Shown: positions 36,092-43,558 of the stretch, piece after piece
Position numbering within the stretch: the stretch's first letter is position 1
How the letters are laid out: every line of letters starts with the position of its first letter
NCBI RefSeq assembly: GCF_009696265.1
Contig: NZ_VUMH01000003.1
Span: 124,001 to 188,000, forward strand
Reading direction: 5' to 3'
DNA: 64,000 nucleotides
From: Desulfovibrio porci
Lineage (GTDB): Bacteria > Desulfobacterota > Desulfovibrionia > Desulfovibrionales > Desulfovibrionaceae
Made by a program: the position numbers and the translations under genes
The notes under the pieces: generated by a model
What the model was told of the DNA's origin: nothing
The model's input: the letters and a program-made list of their open reading frames with translations, nothing else
The model's database searches: none

Positions 36092-37243
36092 ATGCCGTTT
36101 GACGCCGCCGGACGGCAAGAGAAACGCGCCAGGGTCGCCGTTGCCGTCAGCGGCGGCGTGGACAGTCTTTGCGCCCTGCTCTTGTTGCGCCGGGCCGGTT
36201 ACGACGTCCTGGCCCTGCACGGTCTTTTTCTGCCGGAGCAATCCGCCTCCCGCCCCGACGGAGCCGCCGACCCCTTGCCGGGTCTGGAAGCCGCCTGCCG
36301 CACTCTGGACATCCCCTTGCATACAGTGGACCTGCGCGCCGTCTTTCAACGTGAGGTCATCGATCCCTTTGCCCGCGCCTATGCGGAAGGGCGCACGCCC
36401 AATCCCTGCGCACTCTGCAACCGGGCCGTGAAATTCGGGGCCTTGCTGGACGCGGCTTTGGCTCTGGGCGCGGACAAGCTGGCCACCGGACATTACGCCC
36501 GTCTGCTGCCGCCATGCCGGAGGGATGCGGACGCGCTGCCGGTCCTGGCCGCCGCGCGCGACAGCGTCAAGGACCAGAGCTATTTTCTCAGCCTGGTGCC
36601 CGCCGCGCGCCTGCAACGCGCCCTGTTTCCCTTGGCGGATCAGGACAAGGCCCAAAGCGTGGCCCTGGTGGCCGGGGCCGGGCTGCGCGTGCCCCTGCCC
36701 CGCGAAAGCCAGGACATCTGCTTTGTGCCGGACGATGAAGTCGCCTACCGTCCCTTTCTGGCGGCGCAGTGGCGCGCCCAGGGCATGGAGCCGCCGGGAG
36801 CGGGTCCGGTGCTGCTGGCGGAGAGGCCGGAGGACGGCGCGGGCGAGACGCGTGAAATCGGACGGCATCAGGGTCTTTGGCGTTATACCGAAGGCCAGCG
36901 CAAGGGACTGGGCATCGCCCACAGCGAAGCGCTCTATGTGTTGCGCAAAGACAGGGTCGCCAATGCCCTGATCGTGGGGCCGCGCTCCCTGCTGGGCATG
37001 GCGGCCTGCGTCACGGGCCCGGCCAATATCCTTGTGCCGCCGGAGGACTGGCCGGAACAGGTCTGGGCGCGTCTGCGCCACCGCCAGCGGGCCGCTCCGG
37101 CCCGCGCCCGCCTGGAGGCGCGGGACCGCCTGCATATCACCCTGGCTGCGCCGCAGTTCCCCAGCGCGCCGGGTCAGGTGGCGGCCCTTTACGACGCCGA
37201 CGGCAGAGTGCTGGCCGGAGGTGTTGTGGAGCGGTTGGAATGA
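36092..37243 (+). CDS. mnmA: tRNA-specific 2-thiouridylase
   Basis: Enzyme of 383 residues that thiolates U34 of Lys, Glu and Gln tRNAs using ATP and a persulfide carrier. The PP-loop is SGGVDS (20-25). The two catalytic cysteines are Cys-109 in PCALCNRAVKFG and Cys-210 in ESQDICFVPDD. ATGHYAR and WRYTEGQRKGLGI are further family marks. I took the ATG at 36092, which has GGAG seven bases upstream; an ATG at 36044 has none. A hairpin at 37328-37361 may end transcription. Confidence 0.93.
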   Translation: MPFDAAGRQEKRARVAVAVSGGVDSLCALLLLRRAGYDVLALHGLFLPEQSASRPDGAADPLPGLEAACRTLDIPLHTVDLRAVFQREVIDPFARAYAEGRTPNPCALCNRAVKFGALLDAALALGADKLATGHYARLLPPCRRDADALPVLAAARDSVKDQSYFLSLVPAARLQRALFPLADQDKAQSVALVAGAGLRVPLPRESQDICFVPDDEVAYRPFLAAQWRAQGMEPPGAGPVLLAERPEDGAGETREIGRHQGLWRYTEGQRKGLGIAHSEALYVLRKDRVANALIVGPRSLLGMAACVTGPANILVPPEDWPEQVWARLRHRQRAAPARARLEARDRLHITLAAPQFPSAPGQVAALYDADGRVLAGGVVERLE

Positions 37244-37327
37244 AATAACAGAATAAAGAAGAATCCCGGCTTTGCCTTGGCGGACGTGAACTTTTTATCC
37301 AAGGCGCATTTCCGGTTAACAATACCT

Positions 37328-37361
37328 GCGGACTCCATCGGCTGAAGCTGATGAAGTCCGC
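37328..37361 (+). terminator. Hairpin after mnmA
   Basis: GCGGACTCCATC (37328-37339) pairs with GATGAAGTCCGC (37350-37361) with one mismatch; ATTTCAGTTTTT follows. It lies just outside the convergent XRE gene end. Confidence 0.5.
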
Positions 37362-37364
37362 ATT

Positions 37365-37613
37365 TCAGTTTTTAAGCCTCTCAATCTCTTTCACTACCAT
37401 TTTGAAAAAAGCAACCGGGTCTATTTGCAGAGCTTCGCACAGACAAAATATTGTATTTACAGTCGGCTTTCTATTTCCCTTTTCTATGTCCCGCAGATAA
37501 CACCTTTCGATATCCGCAAAATCCGCCAGAGATGATTTACTCATCATCTTTTCATTTCTTATTGATTCCAGAGTATTAGCAATGGCTTTCGCCAGATGTG
37601 GATAAAGTTTCAT
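37365..37613 (-). CDS. XRE-family helix-turn-helix regulator
   Basis: Small DNA-binding protein of 82 residues. The helix-turn-helix covers about 25-65 (SKSSLADFADIERCYLRDIEKGNRKPTVNTIFCLCEAL), the usual XRE pattern ending in a short tail. Codon use is visibly AT-richer than the neighbours. A GTG ten codons upstream (37643) is possible, but the ATG at 37613 leaves room for the operator. It is divergent from the methyltransferase, with two identical palindromes between them, so it probably represses both. Confidence 0.82.
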   Translation of the reverse strand: MKLYPHLAKAIANTLESIRNEKMMSKSSLADFADIERCYLRDIEKGNRKPTVNTIFCLCEALQIDPVAFFKMVVKEIERLKN

Positions 37614-37639
37614 GGTGCGAGGGTACACGAAAATCTTGA

Positions 37640-37697
37640 CCACCTACGGATACAAGTGTATCCATTCGGAAGTGGATACATTTGTATCCGAAGGTGG
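37640..37697. promoter_or_regulatory. Double-palindrome operator between XRE and methyltransferase genes
   Basis: GGATACA-NN-TGTATCC occurs twice, at 37648-37663 (spacer AG) and 37674-37689 (spacer TT), centres 26 bases apart. The outer flanks also pair: CCACCTACGGATACA against TGTATCCGAAGGTGG, 14 of 15 matches. So the whole 58 bases form a nested palindrome. This is the arrangement expected for cooperative binding of two dimers. Confidence 0.8.
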
Positions 37698-37718
37698 TTT
37701 TCTAGCAGAGGAAAAACA

Positions 37719-38450
37719 ATGTTCGTCCCGATTCTTGCCTATCTTCTGGACCGCTTACCTTTCGGAAATTCGCTGCAAGGGATTTCACGAAGGCAACTAA
37801 GCAACCTCATGTGGCAGAATAAAGCGCCATCCTGGCATGAATATGCTATCATCAACCGTAAATGGAGAAGACACGCCTGCACAGCCTGCCGATGGTTGAA
37901 TGCCGTGCTGCCTAAGAATTCCTCAATTTTTGAACCGGGGTGCGGCAGTGGCGCTAATCTGCTCTGGCTGGGGCAGCAAGGTTTTCAACGGCTTTATGGG
38001 TCCGATATTTCGGTCGGCGCGCTTGAACTCGGACAAAATCTGGCTTCGCTGCTTTCGCTTCCACTGGAAGTATGGCATGATGACGGACTGAACCCCGCTC
38101 ATGTGCCGACGGAATTGGACGGCATTTTATCCGTCAATTGGCTTTATCATATTCCCGGAGCCTCACTGGGCGCTTTTCTGGCGCGCTATCGTTGCGCGCT
38201 GAAAATCGGCGGCTATCTCGCATGCGATATGGTCACCCGGCATTACGACCGGGTTCCAGGCAATACATGGCACACTAAAGACAAAAATTTACCGGAGGAA
38301 AAGCGCAGGCCTTCAGAGTATACCCTGCGCCTGGATGAGCCTGAGATCCGATGCGTGGCTTGCAGAAACGGCTTTGCTGTTGTCAAATCCACCTGTTTCA
38401 CATTCAGCAGGCCACAGCGTGCGGTATATCTGTTACGGCGGGTAGAGTGA
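37719..38450 (+). CDS. Class I SAM-dependent methyltransferase
   Basis: Methyltransferase-like protein of 243 residues. The SAM motif I is FEPGCGSGANLLWL (about 70), followed by GSDIS as the acidic strand-2 motif and DGILSVNWLYHIPG as motif IV. An N-terminal segment of about 30 residues (LPFGNSLQGISRRQLSNLMWQ) and the Trp/His-rich WHEYAIINRKWRRHACTACRWL precede it. The target is unknown. GAGG lies seven bases before the ATG. Composition is AT-richer than the neighbours, like the XRE gene, suggesting transfer of the pair. A terminator follows. Confidence 0.82.
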   Translation: MFVPILAYLLDRLPFGNSLQGISRRQLSNLMWQNKAPSWHEYAIINRKWRRHACTACRWLNAVLPKNSSIFEPGCGSGANLLWLGQQGFQRLYGSDISVGALELGQNLASLLSLPLEVWHDDGLNPAHVPTELDGILSVNWLYHIPGASLGAFLARYRCALKIGGYLACDMVTRHYDRVPGNTWHTKDKNLPEEKRRPSEYTLRLDEPEIRCVACRNGFAVVKSTCFTFSRPQRAVYLLRRVE

Positions 38451-38470
38451 CAGCATTGCCGGAACGACAA

Positions 38471-38499
38471 GAGGCCGGGGCATAGCCCCGGCCTCTTTT
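38471..38499. terminator. Bidirectional terminator between methyltransferase and gcvPB
   Basis: GAGGCCGGGGC (38471-38481) pairs perfectly with GCCCCGGCCTC (38485-38495), loop of three, followed by TTTTA. The two flanking genes converge here. Confidence 0.75.
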
Positions 38500-38525
38500 A
38501 CATTCAATCACTTCCGCAGAGCGGA

Positions 38526-39974
38526 TTATGCCATATCCTCGGTGAGCACCATCTGGCGCGCGGCCGTGGTTTCGTCCAGGCGGCGCACCGGCAGGCTGAC
38601 GGGCGCATCCGTCAGGCTTTGCGGATCGGCCTTGCCCTGGGCGATGATCTCGTGCAGAGCCTCCACGTAGGCGTCCAGGGTTTCCTTGCTCTCGGTTTCC
38701 GTGGGTTCGGCCATCAGGCATTCCTTGACGATCAGCGGGAAGTAGATGGTCGGCGCGTGGAAGCCGCGATCCAGCAGGCCCTTGGCAATGTCCAGCGCGC
38801 GCATGCCTTCGGGCGCGGAGGCCACAAACTCATGGGCGCAGAAGCGGTCGGCATAGGGCACGTCCAGCACGTCTTCCAGGCGTTTTTTGAGGTAGTTGGC
38901 GTTGAGCACCGCGTATTCCGACGCGCGGGTCAGGCCTTCGCCGCCCAGGCGCAGCATGTAGGCCAAAGCTTTGACCACCACGCCGAAGCTGCCGTAGAAC
39001 GGCCCCATATAGCCGATGGACTGCGGCAGATTGTAGTCGAGGCGGTAGCTGCCGTCCTCGCGCAGGGCCACGCGCGGCGCGGGCAGGAAGGGCAGCAGGC
39101 GTTCGCCCACGCCCACCGGGCCTGCGCCAGGGCCGCCGCCGCCGTGCGGGGTGCCCAGGGTCTTGTGCACATTGAGGTGCACCACGTCAAAGCCCACGTC
39201 GCCCACGCGCATCTTGCCCATGATGGCGTTCATATTGGCGCCGTCGTAGTAGAGCAACGCGTCCACCTTGCGCAATTCTTCCACAATGCGCGGCAGATGC
39301 AGCTCCATGAGCCCCAGAGTGTTGGGGCAGGTCATCATCAGACCGGCCACATCCTCGCCGTGCTCGGCAATGGCCGCGATCAGGGCTTCCGGGTCCACCA
39401 TGCCATCGCGGGATTCGATGTTCACGGTCTCAAACCCGGCCAAGGCGGCAGAGGCCGGATTGGTGCCGTGCGCCGCGTCCGGGATGAGCATCTTTTTGCG
39501 GTTGCGGCCCTTGGCCTTGTGGTAGGCGGCGATGAGCTTGACGCCCGTGAACTCGCCGTTGGCCCCGGCCATGGGCTGGAAGGTGAAGGCCTTCATGCCC
39601 GTGAGTTCGCACAGCCAGCGCTCGGCGTCATAGAGGCATTGCAGCGCGCCCTGCGTGCAGGCCGCCCCGCGCGAAAGCTGGGCCAGCATCGGGTGCAGGC
39701 GGCTGAAGCCGGGCAGCGCGGCCACGTATTCGGTGAACTTGGGATTGTACTTCATGGTGCAGGAGCCAAGAGGATAAAAATTGGCGTCCACACTGTAGTT
39801 GAGCTTGGAAAGCCCGGTGAAGTGACGCACCACGTCCAGTTCCGAGCATTCGGGCAGGCGGGGCGGAGCCTTGCGCAGCAGGTTGGCGGGCAGCATCTGC
39901 GCGGCCTTGGGCGCCTCGGATTCTATCTCCCAGGCGCAACGGCCGGGCACGGATTTGGCGAAGATGGTTTTCAC
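38526..39974 (-). CDS. gcvPB: Glycine dehydrogenase (decarboxylating) subunit 2, P-protein beta
   Basis: Subunit of 482 residues of the two-part P-protein. With GcvPA it decarboxylates glycine and passes the aminomethyl group to lipoyl-GcvH. The PLP lysine is in DVVHLNVHKTLGTPHGGGGPG. FYPLGSCTMKYNPK and MAGANGEFTGVKLIAAYHKAKG are typical of this subunit. Its start overlaps gcvPA by 4 bases. It is the last gene of the gcvT-gcvH-gcvPA-gcvPB unit. Confidence 0.95.
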   Translation of the reverse strand: MKTIFAKSVPGRCAWEIESEAPKAAQMLPANLLRKAPPRLPECSELDVVRHFTGLSKLNYSVDANFYPLGSCTMKYNPKFTEYVAALPGFSRLHPMLAQLSRGAACTQGALQCLYDAERWLCELTGMKAFTFQPMAGANGEFTGVKLIAAYHKAKGRNRKKMLIPDAAHGTNPASAALAGFETVNIESRDGMVDPEALIAAIAEHGEDVAGLMMTCPNTLGLMELHLPRIVEELRKVDALLYYDGANMNAIMGKMRVGDVGFDVVHLNVHKTLGTPHGGGGPGAGPVGVGERLLPFLPAPRVALREDGSYRLDYNLPQSIGYMGPFYGSFGVVVKALAYMLRLGGEGLTRASEYAVLNANYLKKRLEDVLDVPYADRFCAHEFVASAPEGMRALDIAKGLLDRGFHAPTIYFPLIVKECLMAEPTETESKETLDAYVEALHEIIAQGKADPQSLTDAPVSLPVRRLDETTAARQMVLTEDMA

Positions 39975-41302
39975 AGCAGACCTCCCACGGTTTCGGCCAG
40001 AAAGCCGATCTGGCGGCGGCTGTTGAACTCGGTGCAGGCCAGCAGCAGCACGTTTTCCATGCCGGGATAATAGCGGCCCACGGGATAGCCCGGCACGCAG
40101 CCATGGCTGGTGAGCGTGTCCACCAGGGTTTCGGCGGGCATAGGCAGGCGCAGGGCCACCTCATTCCCGAAGGGCGCGTCGTTGAGCAGCTCCACGCCCT
40201 TGAGGGCCGTAAGCCGTTCCACGGCATAGCGGGCCAGAGCCATGTTGTTTTCCGCCAGGCGCGTCAGCCCGGCCGGTCCCAGCAGGCTCATGTGGATCAG
40301 GGCTCGCAGGGCGCAGAGGGCCTGGTTGGAGCAAATGTTGGAGGTGGCCTTGGCGCGGCGGATGTGCTGCTCGCGGGCCTGCAGGGTCAGCACGTAGCCG
40401 GTCTTGCCGTCCAGATCCGTGGTGCGGCCCGCGATGCGGCCGGGGAACTGGCGGATGTGCTCCTTGCGGCAGGTCATGACGCCCAGGTAGGGGCCGCCGA
40501 AAGAAAGCGGCTGGCCCAGACTCTGGGCCTCGGCCACGGCCACGTCGGCCCCCATTTCGCCGGGGGTCTTGAGCACGGCCTGCATGACCGGATACACGGA
40601 AATGATCCCGAAAGCCTTGTGCGCGCGGGCCGCGGCGAAAAGCTTGGTATAATCGGCCACCGCGCCGAAGAAGTTGGGATTCTGCACCAGCACCGCCGCG
40701 CATGTGTCGTCCACGGCGGCCATCAGCCCGGCCAGGTCGCTCACGCCGTCGCGCTGGCGCACGGTCTTCAGTTCCAGGTCCAGACTGGACATGTAGGAGG
40801 CCAGCATGACCCGCCAGATGGGGTTCACGGCCTCGTCCACCACCAGCACGCGCCGCCGGGTGGCGCGCACGGCCATCATGGCCGATTCAAACAGGGCCGT
40901 GCCGCCGTCGTAGACCGAGGCGTTGGCGCAGTCCATGTCCAGCAGGCGGCTGACGGCGGTCTGAAACTCAAAAATGGCCTGCAAGGTGCCCTGGGAGCAC
41001 TCGGCCTGATAGGGCGTGTAAGCGGTGTAGAATTCGCTGCGTCCGGCCAGGGCGTCCACGGCCTTGGGAATCTGGTGGGCGTAGTAGCCCGCGCCCAGGA
41101 AGGAAATCATATCCGGACGGTTTTTGGCGGCCAGATCCTCAAAATAGGCGCAGACCGCGGCCTCGCCCTGCCCTTTGGGCAGGTTGAAGCTTTGGGGCCG
41201 CATGTCCGGCGGGATGTCTGCGAAAAGATCATCCAGGGTACGCACGCCGACCACGGAGAGCATTTCCTGAAGGTCGTCCGGCGTGTGGGGAATGTAGGGC
41301 AT
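39971..41302 (-). CDS. gcvPA: Glycine dehydrogenase (decarboxylating) subunit 1, P-protein alpha
   Basis: Subunit of 443 residues, the N-terminal half of the P-protein. Marks are MPYIPHTPDDLQEML, FLGAGYYAHQIPKAVDAL, YTPYQAECSQGTLQAIFEFQT and SNICSNQALCAL. It needs GcvPB for the cofactor lysine. It is separated from gcvH by 466 bases filled with hairpins, a strange break in an otherwise tight operon. Confidence 0.95.
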   Translation of the reverse strand: MPYIPHTPDDLQEMLSVVGVRTLDDLFADIPPDMRPQSFNLPKGQGEAAVCAYFEDLAAKNRPDMISFLGAGYYAHQIPKAVDALAGRSEFYTAYTPYQAECSQGTLQAIFEFQTAVSRLLDMDCANASVYDGGTALFESAMMAVRATRRRVLVVDEAVNPIWRVMLASYMSSLDLELKTVRQRDGVSDLAGLMAAVDDTCAAVLVQNPNFFGAVADYTKLFAAARAHKAFGIISVYPVMQAVLKTPGEMGADVAVAEAQSLGQPLSFGGPYLGVMTCRKEHIRQFPGRIAGRTTDLDGKTGYVLTLQAREQHIRRAKATSNICSNQALCALRALIHMSLLGPAGLTRLAENNMALARYAVERLTALKGVELLNDAPFGNEVALRLPMPAETLVDTLTSHGCVPGYPVGRYYPGMENVLLLACTEFNSRRQIGFLAETVGGLL

Positions 41303-41370
41303 AACTACTCCTCGTCTCTGAGCGCGCTTGCGGCGATCCGCCCAAAGGCTGCCTCTCTAAAAAGATGAAT

Positions 41371-41471
41371 TTTGTTCCCTGGCAGGAAAGCGCCCTTCGT
41401 GGCCCAGGGAGAGCACTTTTCTCGTACAGCCCTGGGCCACGAAGGGCGCTTGGCGCAGTCCAGGGGACAAA
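41371..41471. repeat. Large imperfect palindrome (22-bp perfect core arms)
   Basis: The arms 41388-41409 and 41430-41451 are perfect reverse complements over 22 bases with a 20-base loop. Outer blocks TTTGTTCCCTGG and CCAGGGGACAAA pair further with one mismatch. The size is much greater than an ordinary terminator and no T run follows on the minus strand. Confidence 0.8.
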
Positions 41472-41514
41472 AAGGCGCTTTCGGGAGCAGTTCACGCATA
41501 CCATGCGCCAGCCG

Positions 41515-41549
41515 CGGGGCAAGGATTTTCCTTAAAAATCCTTGCCCCG
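41515..41549. repeat. 15-bp perfect hairpin
   Basis: CGGGGCAAGGATTTT (41515-41529) and AAAATCCTTGCCCCG (41535-41549) with a five-base loop. Confidence 0.8.
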
Positions 41550-41629
41550 AAATGCGCGCAGACGGGTTTTCCCCGCCGCGAACAAGCATTTCAAGCGTAA
41601 ATGCTCCAACAAAGCGGCCCAGTACAATG

Positions 41630-41733
41630 TCACACATAAAACTTCGTTTTCTGTGTGAGGATAGCTTCGCCGAAAAACCTGGTTTTCGGCTCGCTCACGC
41701 CGCCTTCGGCGGCGCGCCGGACTTTCGTCCGGC
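41630..41733. repeat. Run of four closely packed hairpins
   Basis: In order: TCACACATAAAAC/GTTTTCTGTGTGA (41630-41658, one mismatch, loop 3), GCCGAAAA/TTTTCGGC (41669-41690, loop 6), CGCCGCC/GGCGGCG (41698-41714, loop 3) and GCCGGAC/GTCCGGC (41716-41733, loop 4). The stems leave almost no unpaired sequence between them. Confidence 0.75.
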
Positions 41734-41768
41734 GGCAGTATCCCGTAACTTTATGCGTTAGCAGGATA

Positions 41769-42155
41769 CTAGTGGGCTTCAGTGGCGCAAAACGCCTCAT
41801 ACGCCGCCGCGTCCATCAGGCCTTCCGGCGTGCCGGACAGCTTAACGCGCACCAGCCAGCCTTCGCCGTAGGGATCGCTGTTGCATTTTTCCGGGGCGTC
41901 CTCCAGAACGGCGTTGACCTCCAGCACTTCGCCGTTCACCGGCGAAACCAGGTCGCTGGCGGCCTTGACCGACTCCACGGAGCCGAATTCCTTGTCCGCG
42001 GCCAGGGCGTCGCCGGCCTGAGGCAGTTCCACATAAGTAATGTCGCCGAGGGATTCCTGAGCGAAAGCGGTGATGCCGATGACGGCCTGATCGCCTTCCA
42101 GACGAGCCCATTCGTGGCTTTTGCTGTAGAGAAGACCGGCGGGAGCGTTAGACAT
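41769..42155 (-). CDS. gcvH: Glycine cleavage system H protein
   Basis: Carrier protein of 128 residues with the lipoyl lysine at Lys-64 in [20 protein letters not shown]. It shuttles the aminomethyl group between P, T and L proteins. Lipoate ligase is encoded at 45022-45999. The gene lies 79 bases after gcvT. Confidence 0.95.
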   Translation of the reverse strand: MSNAPAGLLYSKSHEWARLEGDQAVIGITAFAQESLGDITYVELPQAGDALAADKEFGSVESVKAASDLVSPVNGEVLEVNAVLEDAPEKCNSDPYGEGWLVRVKLSGTPEGLMDAAAYEAFCATEAH

Positions 42156-42234
42156 GGTGTTTCCCCTTTATCTGATGAAATATGGTTGTTTTTTGGGAAC
42201 AAAAGTCTGCGCGCGGGCACAAAGGACCCGTGCG

Positions 42235-43317
42235 TCACTGCAATTTTTTACGGGCCGTGCCTTCCTTATAGAAGGGCAGCTCCACGCGGCGGGCCGCGAG
42301 CTCGTTGCGGGCCGTGCGGACTACGAAATCCTCATGCGCGGCCTGCGCCTCATCCACCCAGGCAAAGGCGATGACGCAGCCCAGCGATGGCGCGAAGGAA
42401 CCGCTGGTCACCCGGCCCACCTCGGGGCCGCCGGGCAGGGCCAGGGCGTCGCCGTGACGCGCGGCGCGGCGGCCTTCAATGCGCAGGGGCACCAGCACTT
42501 CACGCACGCGCTGCGCGCCCTCCTTGCCCACATAATCCGCCGTGCTGGTCAGCATGCGCCCCATGCCGGCCTCGGCCGGGGAATGCCTGTCGTCCAAGTC
42601 GTGCCCGTACAGGGGCAGCCCGGCCTCCAGGCGCAGGGTGTCGCGCGCGCCCAGGCCCACGGGCTTGACCCGCTCGTCCTTGAGCAGGGCCGTCCAGAAG
42701 GCTTCGGCCTTGTCCCAGGGCAGGTACAGTTCAAAGCCCAGTTCGCCGGTGTAACCCGTGCGGCTGACCAGCAGGGACGCGCCGTCAAAGCTCGTTTCCC
42801 GGAAGCCGAAATAGGGCAGGTCGTGAAAATTCTCTTTGAGCAGGGCTTCCAGCACATCCACGGATTCCGGCCCCTGCAGGTCGATCTTGGCCGTGGCGGC
42901 GGAAAGGTCGGTGAGGGCCACGCCCTGGGGCAGGCGTTCGCGCAGGGCCGCGAAGTCCCCGGCGGCGCAGGCCGCGTTGACCACGATCATAAAGGCGTCC
43001 GGGCCGAAGCGGTAGACAATGCAGTCGTCCAGCACGCCGCCTTCGGCGTTGAGCAGGAAGCCGTAGCGGCACTTGCCCGGTGCGAGGGTAGCCAGATTAT
43101 GGCTCACCGCGCGGGACAGGGCCGCATCCGCGCCCGGGCCTTCAATGCGGAATTCGCCCATATGACAGATGTCGAAAAGACCGGCATGCTGACGGGTGTG
43201 CTGATGCTCGATCAAAATGCCCTCATACTGGATGGGCATGAGCCAACCGGCGAAGGGAGCCATTTTGGCCCCGTGCGCCTCATGCCAGGCGGTGAGCGGC
43301 GTACGCAGTTCCGACAT
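42235..43317 (-). CDS. gcvT: Glycine cleavage system T protein (aminomethyltransferase)
   Basis: Folate-dependent aminomethyltransferase of 360 residues, starting MSELRTPLTAWHEAHGAKMAPFAGWLMPIQY. It releases ammonia and makes methylenetetrahydrofolate. Marks include DICHMGEFRIEGPGA, SRTGYTGELGFELYL and the C-terminal FAPSLGCVIAFAW. AAGGAG lies about five bases before the ATG at 43317; the frame stays open upstream but is non-coding in character. It is the first gene of the gcv unit. I looked for a glycine riboswitch upstream and did not find one. Confidence 0.94.
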   Translation of the reverse strand: MSELRTPLTAWHEAHGAKMAPFAGWLMPIQYEGILIEHQHTRQHAGLFDICHMGEFRIEGPGADAALSRAVSHNLATLAPGKCRYGFLLNAEGGVLDDCIVYRFGPDAFMIVVNAACAAGDFAALRERLPQGVALTDLSAATAKIDLQGPESVDVLEALLKENFHDLPYFGFRETSFDGASLLVSRTGYTGELGFELYLPWDKAEAFWTALLKDERVKPVGLGARDTLRLEAGLPLYGHDLDDRHSPAEAGMGRMLTSTADYVGKEGAQRVREVLVPLRIEGRRAARHGDALALPGGPEVGRVTSGSFAPSLGCVIAFAWVDEAQAAHEDFVVRTARNELAARRVELPFYKEGTARKKLQ

Positions 43318-43480
43318 GGATTCTCCTTTGCTGCAGATCTTCAAACGCGGCCGAAGCGGCCACAGCCCGTCGCCGCAGCCTGTGATGGGCGCGTGTACGT
43401 TAGCATGTCCGGCGGCGGGGCACAAGAAGCCGAAAGCGCCGACCCGGAGTTGCCAAGCTGACCTGAGCGTATTGACCCTT

Positions 43481-43514
43481 GGCCCGGATGGAGCCATAAA
43501 AGGCCATCCGGGCC
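43481..43514. repeat. 11-bp perfect inverted repeat upstream of the CHASE-GGDEF gene
   Basis: GGCCCGGATGG (43481-43491) and CCATCCGGGCC (43504-43514) with a 12-base loop, in the divergent region between gcvT and the diguanylate cyclase gene. It could be a regulator site for either gene or a leader hairpin. Confidence 0.5.
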
Positions 43515-43558
43515 GCGCACGCGCCGCCTTTTCCGACAGACGCTTTTGGGAAGCATCA

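Larger units (their letters stand above)
41303..41768. other. Hairpin-rich intergenic array between gcvPA and gcvH
   Basis: No gene is supported. At least eight inverted repeats lie in succession: a large palindrome (41371-41471), 41515-41549, 41585-41605, 41630-41658, 41669-41690, 41698-41714, 41716-41733 and 41737-41770. Several have perfect stems of 7 to 22 bp with loops of 3 to 6 bases. The last overlaps the gcvH stop codon. The array would be transcribed within the gcv messenger and may attenuate or stabilise it, or be a nest of repeat elements. Confidence 0.75.

Noticed and set aside
43318-43558. Glycine riboswitch upstream of gcvT
   Set aside because: I searched the divergent region for the conserved glycine-aptamer cores and saw none; only a GC-rich hairpin is present.
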